Positions 51,002-59,515 of a stretch of DNA of 64,000 nt are shown one piece after another. The position numbers were made by a program, and so were the translations under genes. The notes beneath the pieces were generated by a model. The model ran no database searches. It was not told where the DNA came from and saw nothing but the letters and a program-made list of their open reading frames with translations. Each line of letters opens with the position of its first letter. Positions within the stretch are counted from its first letter, which is position 1. The stretch comes from Actinoplanes sandaracinus (lineage in GTDB: Bacteria; Actinomycetota; Actinomycetes; Mycobacteriales; Micromonosporaceae). The stretch is from NCBI RefSeq assembly GCF_030009775.1, contig NZ_JASCTH010000019.1, forward strand, positions 108,118-172,117, read 5' to 3'.

Positions 51002-51346
51002 TCAGAACGGCCAGTTCGCCGCCACGATGGCCCCGATGGCGCCGACCGCCGCGACCGCCTCGGCCGCCGACTGCACCGTCCCCAGCTTCTGGTTCAGCTC
51101 GTCGAGCGCCCGCCGGACCGTGCCAACGGACTCGGCGGTCGGCTCCTGAAGCGCCCGCTCGATGACCACGATCTGCGGCTCGACAGCGGCCGGGTCCGGA
51201 GCGGTGCGGCGGATCTCGGCCAGCCGGGCGACGATCTCGTCGCGCTGGTCGCCGTAGTAGTTGTTGGTCTGGTTCAGCGTGTTGTGGTCACCGAAAGACT
51301 GCTGGCCACCGTTGAAAGTGAAGTTGCCGAAGCGCTGCTCAGCCAC
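51002..51346 (-). CDS. Small protein with N-terminal amyloid-like (BASS-type) motif
   Basis: A 114-residue protein starting at GTG 51346 (8 bases inside the upstream gene's 3' end). Residues 5-28 read FGNFTFNGGQQSFGDHNTLN and QTNNYYGDQ, an N/Q/G-rich motif of the G-x-Q-x-x-G-[DN]-x-N type. The rest is a coiled-coil-like helical segment (DEIVARLAEIRRTAPDPAAV, RRALDELNQKLGTVQSAAEA) and a short hydrophobic C-terminus (VAAVGAIGAIVAANWPF). The N-terminal motif matches the C-terminus of the upstream protein. Confidence 0.75.
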   Translation of the reverse strand: MAEQRFGNFTFNGGQQSFGDHNTLNQTNNYYGDQRDEIVARLAEIRRTAPDPAAVEPQIVVIERALQEPTAESVGTVRRALDELNQKLGTVQSAAEAVAAVGAIGAIVAANWPF

Positions 51347-53102
51347 GCGTGCCTCCGCTCTTGGGTGGTCTCGGGGCGTTGGCCTGGCTGATCTTGTTGT
51401 TGTTGCCGAAGACCTGCTGGCCACCGTGGAACGTCTTCGTGCTGTAGTCGAACGACATGTTCGCCGCCTTGGCGCGGAACTCGGCGGTGTCCACGTCGTG
51501 CTCCTCGAGGAATTCCAGAATCGCCTCGGAGACCGTCTTGTCCAGGAGAGAAATGTACTTCGCGGCATCAAGATGCTGCATGAACTTGCCGATCGGCACC
51601 TCGGCCCCGAGGTCACGCACGCTGAGGTCAGCGCCGTAGTCGTAGTAGCGGAACTCCTCGGCACGCCTGGCGGAACGGGCCATCCGGCTCTGCAGGCGGA
51701 TCGCGTCCCACGCGGTCTGGACCAGGTAGAGCGGGCCGAACAGGTTGTCGCGGACGAAACTGCGCAGGGTGTCCTCGGCGGCGTGCAGCGGCACGCGTTC
51801 CGGTCGCAGGACGTCGCCGATCTGGTAACGCCACTGGACATCGGGCATGACGGTGGCGACGAACTCGGTGTAGAGCATGCCGCCCTCCAGCGCCAGGTGG
51901 ACGAAGGCGGTCACCGCGACACCGCTGTCCTGTGCCGGCAGGACCGGGCGGCCGGCCGGCGTGCGGATCTCCTTGCCGGTGGCCGGCACCACGGCGCGCA
52001 GGTAGTGACGCAGACCGCCCTGCGGGCACTGCTCGATCGCCGCGAGCGTCTCCGCCGAGGCCAGGGTGTACGGGGCCCGCGTCCGCGGGTCGATGAGCGG
52101 GTCGTCGATGCGGCGGTATCCGTCGGCGACCACGTACGGGATGACGTAGACGTTCGAGACCTTCTCGCCGTCGCTGAGATCGGCCGAGCGCAGATCGACG
52201 ATCGCCTTCATCACCCGCCGGTTCAGCTCCCCGCCGTCGAGGCGGATGCGTTCGGCAGGCCGGTTGCCGTCGTCGTCCGGGTTCGGGTTGAGCGCGATGG
52301 CGAACGACCAGCCGCGGTCGATCCAGCCCGCCCCCAGGAACGGGTCCGAGTCGTGCACCGAGATGTTGCCACGCTGCATGGCCGCGACCATGGCGAGGCG
52401 GCGCTCGACCCGGCCGTTGGTGCTGCGCGGCGCGGAGGCCGGCGCGTCCGGGGCCAGCTCGGTGGTGATCACACCGAACACGTGCCGCCGGGACAGGAAC
52501 AGGATGGCGAACATGGCCGCGGCCAGCAGCAGCGGCAGGAAGAGGTCGCCGAACCCCAGGCCGGTGTCAGTGTCGCCGTAGACGTCGTTGACGCTGCCCC
52601 AATCGCCCCGGTTGCCGGTGTCGAACAGGTCGGGAAGCCCTCGGGACACGAGCTGGAGCAGGGGGTAGGCGACGAAGCAGAACCCGAAGACGACGACCGC
52701 CGCCACCACCGCCAGTTGTGTCCGGGGTGGCAGCCTGCGCACGACCCGTGATCGCGCGCCGACGCCCACCACGCAGACGGCGAGCCAGGCGACGGTCGCG
52801 ATCGGGCTGAGCCAGAGCAAGCCGAGCAGGAGCAGGGCGGTGACCAGCCCGTACCGCAGAAGCAGCAGCCGCCGGGCCCGCAGGCTGTGCCGGACCACCG
52901 GATCGATGTCGAATCCGTAGGACGGCGGCACCGCTTTCCGCTCGGATTCGACGACTTCCTTGATCACCGTGTTGGCGAAGGTGACGTCGATGTACGGCGC
53001 GCTGGCGAGATGCCGGGTGGTCGCGCTCATCGTGTTCGGCGGGGTGTACCCGGGCGTGCTCAGCAGAGGCTGCTGTTCCTGACGGGGATCCGGGACGACC
53101 AT
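51339..53102 (-). CDS. Large membrane protein with C-terminal amyloid-like motif
   Basis: A 587-residue protein. TM helices lie in about 85-115 (YGLVTALLLLGLLWLSPIAT, VAWLAVCVVGVG), 130-155 (LAVVAAVVVFGFCFVAYPLL) and 185-205 (FLPLLLAAAMFAILFL). A cytoplasmic domain (about 230-520) of unknown fold follows (IALNPNPDDDGNRPAERIRL; VAVTAFVHLALEGGMLYTEF; RRAEEFRYYDYGADLSVRDL). The C-terminal segment TKTFHGGQQVFGNNNKISQA matches the N-terminus of the next gene's product. I do not recognise the main domain. The two genes overlap by 8 bases and should be co-expressed. Confidence 0.78.
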   Translation of the reverse strand: MVVPDPRQEQQPLLSTPGYTPPNTMSATTRHLASAPYIDVTFANTVIKEVVESERKAVPPSYGFDIDPVVRHSLRARRLLLLRYGLVTALLLLGLLWLSPIATVAWLAVCVVGVGARSRVVRRLPPRTQLAVVAAVVVFGFCFVAYPLLQLVSRGLPDLFDTGNRGDWGSVNDVYGDTDTGLGFGDLFLPLLLAAAMFAILFLSRRHVFGVITTELAPDAPASAPRSTNGRVERRLAMVAAMQRGNISVHDSDPFLGAGWIDRGWSFAIALNPNPDDDGNRPAERIRLDGGELNRRVMKAIVDLRSADLSDGEKVSNVYVIPYVVADGYRRIDDPLIDPRTRAPYTLASAETLAAIEQCPQGGLRHYLRAVVPATGKEIRTPAGRPVLPAQDSGVAVTAFVHLALEGGMLYTEFVATVMPDVQWRYQIGDVLRPERVPLHAAEDTLRSFVRDNLFGPLYLVQTAWDAIRLQSRMARSARRAEEFRYYDYGADLSVRDLGAEVPIGKFMQHLDAAKYISLLDKTVSEAILEFLEEHDVDTAEFRAKAANMSFDYSTKTFHGGQQVFGNNNKISQANAPRPPKSGGTRG

Positions 53103-53217
53103 CGGAGACCCTCCGGTGAGAGGAAAGGAGAGTCAACGTATCGACTTCCATCTCGCTCCCGCCACCCCCGACAGGACGATCCGCTGTGGACGCTCAGCCG
53201 ACGTGACGTGCGGGCAG

Positions 53218-54693
53218 TCACCCCTGGCGGAAGAACCCGCCTGTCGATTCGCCGCCCGGGGCGCTGGCGATGCAGTGCAGCGTCGTGTTGGCCCCGATCG
53301 TGATCGGCCAGACGTCGCGTTGCCAGCGACGGGTCTTCGCGGGCTCACGGCTGCGTTCCGCCATCGCCGCGGCGGAGCAGGCCTCCGCGGCGTCAGCGCG
53401 TTCGATCAGCGGCGCGGCATCACTGATCGTGACCCCACCCGCGGGAAGCGGCACGGCCCGGAACGTCTCCCAGTAGTGCGGCTCCGAACAGTCGATCGGC
53501 CGCGGCGGGACGGCGACGCCGCTGTTGGCCACGAGACCGCTCCAGCACATCGGTACGACCGGGCAGTAGGCGTCACCGCACGCTACGAAGCTCACCGGTT
53601 CCCGTGCCTGGCTCTGCCCCTGGTTCTGCCCCTGGTTCTGCCCCTGGCCCGGGTCGCGCATGACGGCGTCGTTGTCACCGGCGCCTAGGCTGATCCCCCA
53701 GGCCACGGCTCCGCCTGCGACGACCAGAAGCACCGCGGTCAACGCCAGCATGGGCCACCGCTGCGGAACCCGCACTCCGGCGGGCGGTGGGCTCGCGGCA
53801 GCGGGCGGGCCCGCGGCCTCGGGCGCCGATCCGGCCACACCAGCATGCGCAGCCATACCCGCATTCCCGGCCATAGGCGCATGCGCGGCCATCGCCGTCC
53901 GGGCAGCGGACGCCAGCGCCGCCGCCGACGGCCAGCGGTCCCTCGGCTCGACCGCGAGCGCCCGCTCCACCACGGCCTGCACCGCCACCGGCAGCTCCAC
54001 CTTGATCGTGCGCGGCCCGGACTGGAGCCGCTGCAGCGCCACCGCATAGGGGCTGTCCCCCACGAACGGCTTCTCCCCCGCCAGGCACTCGTAGGCGACG
54101 AGCCCGAGCGAATAGACGTCGCTGAGCGGCCCGGCCGGCTCCCCGCGCACCTGCTCGGGCGAGAGGTAGGTGGGCGTACCGAGAATGGCGCCGGAAACGG
54201 TGAGGTGGCTGGCGTTCTCGTGCCGGGCGATCCCGAAGTCGGTGATGACCACCGTGCCGTTGCGACGGACCAGCAGGTTGGCGGGTTTGATGTCGCGGTG
54301 GACCAGGCCCTGCTCGTGAACCGCCTGCAACCCGGTCGCGGCCTGTTCCAGGAGCCGCATCGTCTCCTCCGGCGAGAGCCGCCCCCGAACCAGCCGCTGC
54401 GCCAGGGATTCGCCGTCGACATACTCCATCACCAGGAACAGCAGACCCTCGCTCTGCCCGAAGTCGTGGACGGCCGCGACCGCCGGATGGTGGATCCGGG
54501 CCATCGAGGTGGCCTCGGCCTCGAACCGCTTCGCGAAGTCCGGGTCGCCGGCCACGCTGGGCAGCATGGCCTTCACCGCGACGGTACGCCGCAGCACCTC
54601 GTCGACGGCGAGCCAGACCTCACCCATCCCACCGGCGCCGAGCCGCTGCTGAAGGTGGTAACGGTTCCCGAGTCGCGCGCCGGCCTGTAGCAC
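53218..54693 (-). CDS. Ser/Thr protein kinase, membrane-anchored
   Basis: A 491-residue PknB-like kinase. Catalytic domain about 10-265 with the Gly loop LGAGGMGEVWLA, Lys in TVAVKAML, HRDIKPANLL, DFGIA and the APE-like LGTPTYLSPEQVRGEPAGPL. An Ala-rich linker (AAHAPMAGNAGMAAHAGVAG), a TM (WPMLALTAVLLVVAGGAVAW) and an extracytoplasmic domain with QGQNQGQNQGQSQ and several Cys (FVACGDAYCPVVPMCWSGLV) follow. The external part probably senses a signal. It lies 116 bases upstream of the amyloid-motif pair on the same strand, so a shared pathway is possible. Confidence 0.9.
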   Translation of the reverse strand: MLQAGARLGNRYHLQQRLGAGGMGEVWLAVDEVLRRTVAVKAMLPSVAGDPDFAKRFEAEATSMARIHHPAVAAVHDFGQSEGLLFLVMEYVDGESLAQRLVRGRLSPEETMRLLEQAATGLQAVHEQGLVHRDIKPANLLVRRNGTVVITDFGIARHENASHLTVSGAILGTPTYLSPEQVRGEPAGPLSDVYSLGLVAYECLAGEKPFVGDSPYAVALQRLQSGPRTIKVELPVAVQAVVERALAVEPRDRWPSAAALASAARTAMAAHAPMAGNAGMAAHAGVAGSAPEAAGPPAAASPPPAGVRVPQRWPMLALTAVLLVVAGGAVAWGISLGAGDNDAVMRDPGQGQNQGQNQGQSQAREPVSFVACGDAYCPVVPMCWSGLVANSGVAVPPRPIDCSEPHYWETFRAVPLPAGGVTISDAAPLIERADAAEACSAAAMAERSREPAKTRRWQRDVWPITIGANTTLHCIASAPGGESTGGFFRQG

Positions 54694-54873
54694 CGCGACA
54701 GCTTAGATGCCGGTCAGCGGGGTCAGGTAGCCGGTGAGCGCGGGTTTCACCTCCTGGACCAGGCCGCCGCTGCGCTCTGGCCCGAGCCCGGCGCTGCGAT
54801 CTGGAGCAGGCCCGGCGCAACGGCATAGGGTCGGCACTGGAACCCGCCGACCCCGAAACCCCGGAGAGCCACC

Positions 54874-55245
54874 ATGACCGACCTCCAGACCGAGCTGCTC
54901 GACGCGGAGCGGCGGCTGCAGCAGGCCCAGCGCGACGGTGACGTGGCCGCGCTCGATCTGCTGCTCGACGACCGTCTGATCGCGATCGGGCCGGACGGGA
55001 CCCGGTTCCGTAAGTCCGACGACCTGGACGCCTACCGCTCCGGCACCTCCAGGATCGACACCCTGGTCGAGGAGGACCTGGCGATCAATGTCGTCGGTGC
55101 GACCGGGGCCACGTTCGCGCTGTGTTCGGTATCGGGCACGTTCAACGGTGGGCCGTTCGCGGCCCGGTTGCGGTACGCGCGCACGTGGGCGTACGACGAC
55201 AAGACCGGCTGGCGGATCGTGGCCGCCCAGATCTCGCCCGCATGA
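54874..55245 (+). CDS. SnoaL/DUF4440-like protein
   Basis: A 123-residue protein of the NTF2-like superfamily: LLDAERRLQQAQRDGDVAAL, DDRLIAIGPDGTRFRKSDDL, RLRYARTWAYDDKTGWRIVA. DUF4440 folds form a conical pocket used for binding or isomerisation. No catalytic Asp/His pair is evident. ATG 54874 with ggagagcc upstream. Confidence 0.85.
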   Translation: MTDLQTELLDAERRLQQAQRDGDVAALDLLLDDRLIAIGPDGTRFRKSDDLDAYRSGTSRIDTLVEEDLAINVVGATGATFALCSVSGTFNGGPFAARLRYARTWAYDDKTGWRIVAAQISPA

Positions 55246-55362
55246 TCGCCCGGCCGCCGGAGCGGTCGGGCGAAATAGGCGATAGACGCAAAAGCGGCGT
55301 CCGAGCGAAGGCGACGAGGCAGCGACCACGCAAGCGGCGGCGGGCGGAGGCGGACGGCAGGG

Positions 55363-56517
55363 TCAGGTGAGGAGTTGGCCCATGTTCTCCGGGGCGAAGA
55401 ACTCGGCCGGCGAGGTCACCCCGGAGTTGAGGCGGGCGAACGCGTCCATGGCCTCCCGCTTCCCGGCGATCGCGGAGATGAGCTGGACCATCTGCGGGTC
55501 CGGTGGCTGCAACGACGCGATGCCGAGAGTCATCTGGTAGACCGGCATGGCCCGCGCGTCCCGGCGAGCCTGGTACCCGGGTAGGTCGTCGCCGGTGATG
55601 GCGTCGGTGAGCAGTTCGGCGTCCAGGAACGCGTCGGTGATGCCCTGCGCGGTGATGAAGTCGCGGCTGTAACCGGCGTCGCCGACGAGGGCCCAGCCGG
55701 GGCCGTACGGCACCCGGAAGTAGTTCGGCACCGCCGCCCCGGAGATCCGCTCCTCGCGTTTGGCGTCCCGGACGCGTTCGGCGAACTGCGGCGACGTCTC
55801 GAACATCGCCATCATCGTGCCCTCGATGTCGTTGCGGTGCTCGGCCAGTTCCTCGTGCGGCCACCCGAAGGCGATCACGGTCAGGTCGTCGTTGGTCGGG
55901 CACACCGCCCAGCCCCGTCCCGGCCGGCTGTACGCCTCGAACGAGTCGGTCGGCAGGTTGCTCCAGTACGAGTAGTAGCAGATCGTGAGCGGTGGCCGGT
56001 CCTCGTAGGCGGTGGCGTTCACCGCCTTCGCGACCACCGAGTTGCGCCCGTCCGCGCCGACCACGATGCGGGCGTGTGCGACGGTTCCGTCCTGGCCTCG
56101 GATTCCGGTGACCCGGCCGGCACCGTCGAAGAGCACCTCGTCGACCCTGTAGCCCTCGCGCACCTCGGCGCCGGCGGCCGCGGCGGCGTCCAGCAGGATC
56201 TTGTCGAGCACGGTACGGCGGGGCGCGTAGGCGTACGGCGAATCGGGTGTGCCCGGCGCACCGGCCACGGTGACCGGCCCGAAGTCGAACGAGTACCGGC
56301 CGACCGGCGGGCACCCGGTCGCCACCACCTCGTCGAGCAGACCCCATCGCTGCAGCGCGGCCACGCCCGGCGGGTGCAGGATGTGGGTCGACACCGTGTC
56401 GCTGGGGAACGTGGCCCGGTCCACCAGCAGGGTCCGGAGGCCGCGCCGGGACAGCAGCATCGCGAGTGGCGAGCCGGCGCAGCGCGCTCCCACGACGATC
56501 ACATCAAAGTCGCTCAT
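55363..56517 (-). CDS. FAD-dependent monooxygenase/geranylgeranyl reductase-type
   Basis: A 384-residue flavoprotein. The N-terminal Rossmann motif is FDVIVVGARCAGSPLAMLLS (G-x-x-x-x-G with the first Gly of GxGxxG shifted to A-R-C-A-G) and LLVDRATFPSDTVSTHIL. The second FAD motif is GDAGYSRDFITAQGITDAFL (GD motif). The family oxidises or reduces aromatic or isoprenoid compounds. The start ATG 56517 follows ggggagac. It is divergent from the methyltransferase. Confidence 0.87.
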   Translation of the reverse strand: MSDFDVIVVGARCAGSPLAMLLSRRGLRTLLVDRATFPSDTVSTHILHPPGVAALQRWGLLDEVVATGCPPVGRYSFDFGPVTVAGAPGTPDSPYAYAPRRTVLDKILLDAAAAAGAEVREGYRVDEVLFDGAGRVTGIRGQDGTVAHARIVVGADGRNSVVAKAVNATAYEDRPPLTICYYSYWSNLPTDSFEAYSRPGRGWAVCPTNDDLTVIAFGWPHEELAEHRNDIEGTMMAMFETSPQFAERVRDAKREERISGAAVPNYFRVPYGPGWALVGDAGYSRDFITAQGITDAFLDAELLTDAITGDDLPGYQARRDARAMPVYQMTLGIASLQPPDPQMVQLISAIAGKREAMDAFARLNSGVTSPAEFFAPENMGQLLT

Positions 56518-56639
56518 CGTCTCCCCAACGCCGATCTTGTGGCCATAGTGGAGGTTGGCGCGGCCGCTGTCGATGGGCCACCCGGCCAGGCTCGGTAGCA
56601 TTCACCCGCGCAGATGACGGACAGTCGGAAAGGTTGCCG

Positions 56640-57371
56640 ATGGATGTCTTCGGATCAGTGGCGGATCTGTACGAGACGGCGCGGCCCGGTTATCCGCCGG
56701 AGGTCGCCGGGGCCATCGTCGACTATCACGGCGGCGTGCCCGCCTCGGTGGCCGAGATCGGCGCCGGCACCGGCAAGGGCACCGCGGTCCTGTCCACCAT
56801 CGGCGCCCCGCTGACCTGCATCGAACCGGATCCGCGGATGGCCACCGTGCTTCGCGCGAAGTACCCGGCGGCGCAGGTGCGGACGGTCCCGTTCGAGCAG
56901 TGGTCGCCGCCGCCGGGCGGGGTGGGTGTGCTGGCGTGTGCCATGGCCTGGCACTGGCTGGATCCGGCGACCCGCAACGTCCGGGCGCGCACGGCCCTCG
57001 CGCCGGGCGGAACGCTCGCGGTGTTCGGGCACCGGTACGACTACGCCGACGCGGAGCAGGCGGCGGCGATCCGCGCGGCGCTGAACGCGCTGGACGACAC
57101 CGTGCGGGAGCGTCCCGTCGACTGGATGTACCACGACGTGCTGGCCAGTGGCGAGTTCACCGATGTGCGGGCCGTTCGGTTCCGGCGTCATCTGCCGCTG
57201 GCCCGCGACCAGTACCTCGCCCTGGTGCGGACGTTCGGCCCGTTCCTGGCCCACCCGCCGGAAATGCAGCGTCAAGGCCTCGACGTTCTGGGCCGGCTGG
57301 TCGACGACTTCGGCGGCACCGTCGTCATGGATCTCCGCACCACCCTCGCCCTGGGACGGCCGGCCCGATGA
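56640..57371 (+). CDS. Class I SAM-dependent methyltransferase
   Basis: A 243-residue methyltransferase (Methyltransf_11-like). Motif I is VAEIGAGTGKGTAVLSTI (E-x-G-x-G-x-G), motif II-like IEPDPRMATVLRAKYPAAQV, and LACAMAWHWLDPATRNVRAR is the post-motif helix. The target is unknown. The 3' end overlaps the next gene by ATGA (57368-57371). Confidence 0.87.
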   Translation: MDVFGSVADLYETARPGYPPEVAGAIVDYHGGVPASVAEIGAGTGKGTAVLSTIGAPLTCIEPDPRMATVLRAKYPAAQVRTVPFEQWSPPPGGVGVLACAMAWHWLDPATRNVRARTALAPGGTLAVFGHRYDYADAEQAAAIRAALNALDDTVRERPVDWMYHDVLASGEFTDVRAVRFRRHLPLARDQYLALVRTFGPFLAHPPEMQRQGLDVLGRLVDDFGGTVVMDLRTTLALGRPAR

Positions 57372-58093
57372 TCAGCGCGGCGCCCGGGAGGCGCGGGCCG
57401 AAGCGCCGATGGATCGTGGCGGGTGTGGTGGCCGGGCTGCTGGGCCTGGGGATCGGCGCGACCGTCCTGGCGGCGCCGTCGATCGCGGCGATCGCCTGTC
57501 CTCAGTGTTACGGGCTGACCGGCCTGGGCGCCGGCGTGTACGCCGAGCACGACGACGACCGGTACCGCCGGATGGTCGCGGCGGCGGATCAGCGGATCGG
57601 CGCCTTCTACGGCGAGCGGACCGCCGACGCCCGGGTGCTGATCTGCGCGACGAAGGACTGCTATGCGGGCCTCGGCGGGGGTGGTGAGAAGGGGCGGGCG
57701 TTCGGCAGGTGGGCGTTGATGCTGTCGCCCGACGGCGCGAACGAGACCATCGCCACCCACGAGCTGGCACACCTGGAGTTGCACCGGCGGCTCGGTTCGG
57801 CGTACGGCGAGGTGCCGGACTGGTTCGACGAGGGCCTCGCGGTGCTGATCTCCGACGACGCCCGCTACCTCAAGCCGGCGTCGGAGGCCGACCGGTGCCG
57901 CCTGCCCTACCCGGAGGCGGCCACCATCGTCGACACCGACTGGGCGGTGGCGACGGCCGGCGGCTCCGATCGCGGCTACCTTCTGGCGGGATGCGTGGTG
58001 AGCCGCTGGGTGAGCGAGCGCGGCGGACCACCCGCCGTGCTCACCCTGATCACCGAACTCCGGGCGGGGAAGACGTTCTCCGCAGTGGGCTGA
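57368..58093 (+). CDS. Membrane-anchored gluzincin-like peptidase
   Basis: A 241-residue protein with an N-terminal TM (WIVAGVVAGLLGLGIGATVL). It carries an H-E-x-x-H zinc motif, TIATHELAHLELHRRLGSAY, and 20 residues later a Glu-bearing helix VPDWFDEGLAVLISDDARYL as in gluzincin-type metallopeptidases. The external CPQCYGL and CATKDCYAGL cysteines may pair. Translationally coupled to the methyltransferase. Confidence 0.8.
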   Translation: MISAAPGRRGPKRRWIVAGVVAGLLGLGIGATVLAAPSIAAIACPQCYGLTGLGAGVYAEHDDDRYRRMVAAADQRIGAFYGERTADARVLICATKDCYAGLGGGGEKGRAFGRWALMLSPDGANETIATHELAHLELHRRLGSAYGEVPDWFDEGLAVLISDDARYLKPASEADRCRLPYPEAATIVDTDWAVATAGGSDRGYLLAGCVVSRWVSERGGPPAVLTLITELRAGKTFSAVG

Positions 58094-58170
58094 GGTATGC
58101 CGCCATGTTCACGTCGACGGCTCTATTGCACAGTTATGGCAATTGCAGCAGGATGGGCAGAGGAAGACGA

Positions 58171-58216
58171 CACAGGGCGTCCCACCGCGATGATCCAGCA
58201 GCCGGGACGCCCTGTG
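58171..58216. terminator. Bidirectional terminator hairpin
   Basis: A perfect 13-bp inverted repeat: cacagggcgtccc (58171-58183) / gggacgccctgtg (58204-58216), with a 20-base loop, between the convergent peptidase and acyltransferase genes. Confidence 0.75.
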
Positions 58217-58228
58217 CTCACCGGCATC

Positions 58229-58873
58229 TCAGGGCCGGGCATACCTCGGCACGTACTCCTGACCGGACAGCTCGGCGATCGCCGCCATGATCGTCTCGGT
58301 CGCGGCGCGGCGGTCCCGGGCGCTGTCCGGGTCGGTGGCGACCGCCCCGAGCTGGACCGGCTTGCCGAACACCACTCTCAGCCGCGCCGGACGCGGCACC
58401 ACTCGGCCCGGGGGAAGGAACCGGTCGGTGCCGAACATCGCCACCGGAATCACCGGCGCTCCCGACTTCAGCGCCAGCCACGCCACCCCGGTGCGGCCAC
58501 GGTAGAGCCGGCCGTCCGGCGAACGAGTGCCCTCCGGGTAGATGGCGAAGGCGTCACCGCGGCGCAGCACTTCCAAGCAGGTGTCGAGCGACGCCACCGC
58601 GGCCCGCGTGTCGTCACGGTTCACCGCCACCTGCCCGTCGCGGGACATGAACCAGGACACGAACCCGCCCAGTGGCCCGGTCGCGGTGAAGTACTCCGCT
58701 TTCGCCATGAACGTGACATGCCGGGCCACCGCCATCGGCAGAAACGTCGAGTCGGTGACCGAGAGATGGTTGGACGCCAGCAACAGCGGCCCACTCGCCG
58801 GCACGTGCTCCGCACCCTCCACCCGCAGCCGGACAACCTTTTTGAGCAGTTCGTACACGTGCCAGCCTCTCAT
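58229..58873 (-). CDS. PlsC-type acyltransferase
   Basis: A 214-residue 1-acylglycerol-3-phosphate acyltransferase-like protein. The catalytic H-x4-D is SNHLSVTDSTFLP, and the phosphate/acceptor motif is IYPEGTRSPDGRL. Lipid-binding helices follow. It makes phosphatidic acid in phospholipid synthesis. ATG 58873 overlaps the stop of the DJ-1 gene (ATGA), making it the third gene of the GlxA operon. Confidence 0.88.
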   Translation of the reverse strand: MRGWHVYELLKKVVRLRVEGAEHVPASGPLLLASNHLSVTDSTFLPMAVARHVTFMAKAEYFTATGPLGGFVSWFMSRDGQVAVNRDDTRAAVASLDTCLEVLRRGDAFAIYPEGTRSPDGRLYRGRTGVAWLALKSGAPVIPVAMFGTDRFLPPGRVVPRPARLRVVFGKPVQLGAVATDPDSARDRRAATETIMAAIAELSGQEYVPRYARP

Positions 58874-59514
58874 CGGAACCCGGTCAAGATGAAACGTTTG
58901 TGGGCCTGCACCACCGCTACCACCTCGGACGGCGCGACACGCGGCGAACCGGCCGCGTAAGGCGGGCTGGGGTCGTACTCGATACCCAACTGCACGGCCT
59001 GGGCAACGGTCGCGCCCGCGATCCGGTCGACGAGCCCGAGCGCCATGTCGATGCCCGCGGACACTCCGGCGGCCGTCATGTACTTCCCGTCGGTGACCAC
59101 TCGCTCCTCGACCGGAACCGCGCCCAGCGGAGCCAGCTGGTCCATGGCCAGCCAGTGCGTCGTGGCGCGGCGGCCGGTCAACAGCCCGGCCGCGGCGAGG
59201 ATCAGGGAGCCGGTGCAGACCGAGGTGGTCCAGGTGGTGTGAGCGTCGGCGGCGCGCAGCCAGCGCCACACCGGGCCGTCGGCCATGTGCGCGATCTGTC
59301 CGGGCCCGCCGGGAACCACGATCACGTCCGGACGCGGCACGTCCGTCAACGTAGCGTCAGCGGTCAAGGACAGGCTGCCGACATCATCGCGGACGGGGCC
59401 GGTGCGCTCGCCGGCGAAGACGACCTCGACGCCGGGCACCCGGCTGATCGCCTCATAGGGGCCGACGGCGTCGAGCGCGGTGAGACGTTCGAAGAGAAGG
59501 ATCGCGACCTGCAT
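58870..59514 (-). CDS. DJ-1/PfpI-family protein
   Basis: A 214-residue DJ-1-like protein (MQVAILLFERLTALDAVGPY). The nucleophile-elbow Cys lies in TTSVCTGSLILAAAGLLTGR, and TAAGVSAGIDMALGLVDRIA matches the family. Related proteins are isonitrile hydratases or regulators' enzymatic partners. ATG 59514 sits 1 base downstream of the GlxA-type regulator's stop; the acyltransferase follows with a 4-base overlap. Confidence 0.88.
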   Translation of the reverse strand: MQVAILLFERLTALDAVGPYEAISRVPGVEVVFAGERTGPVRDDVGSLSLTADATLTDVPRPDVIVVPGGPGQIAHMADGPVWRWLRAADAHTTWTTSVCTGSLILAAAGLLTGRRATTHWLAMDQLAPLGAVPVEERVVTDGKYMTAAGVSAGIDMALGLVDRIAGATVAQAVQLGIEYDPSPPYAAGSPRVAPSEVVAVVQAHKRFILTGFR

Positions 59515-59515
59515 G

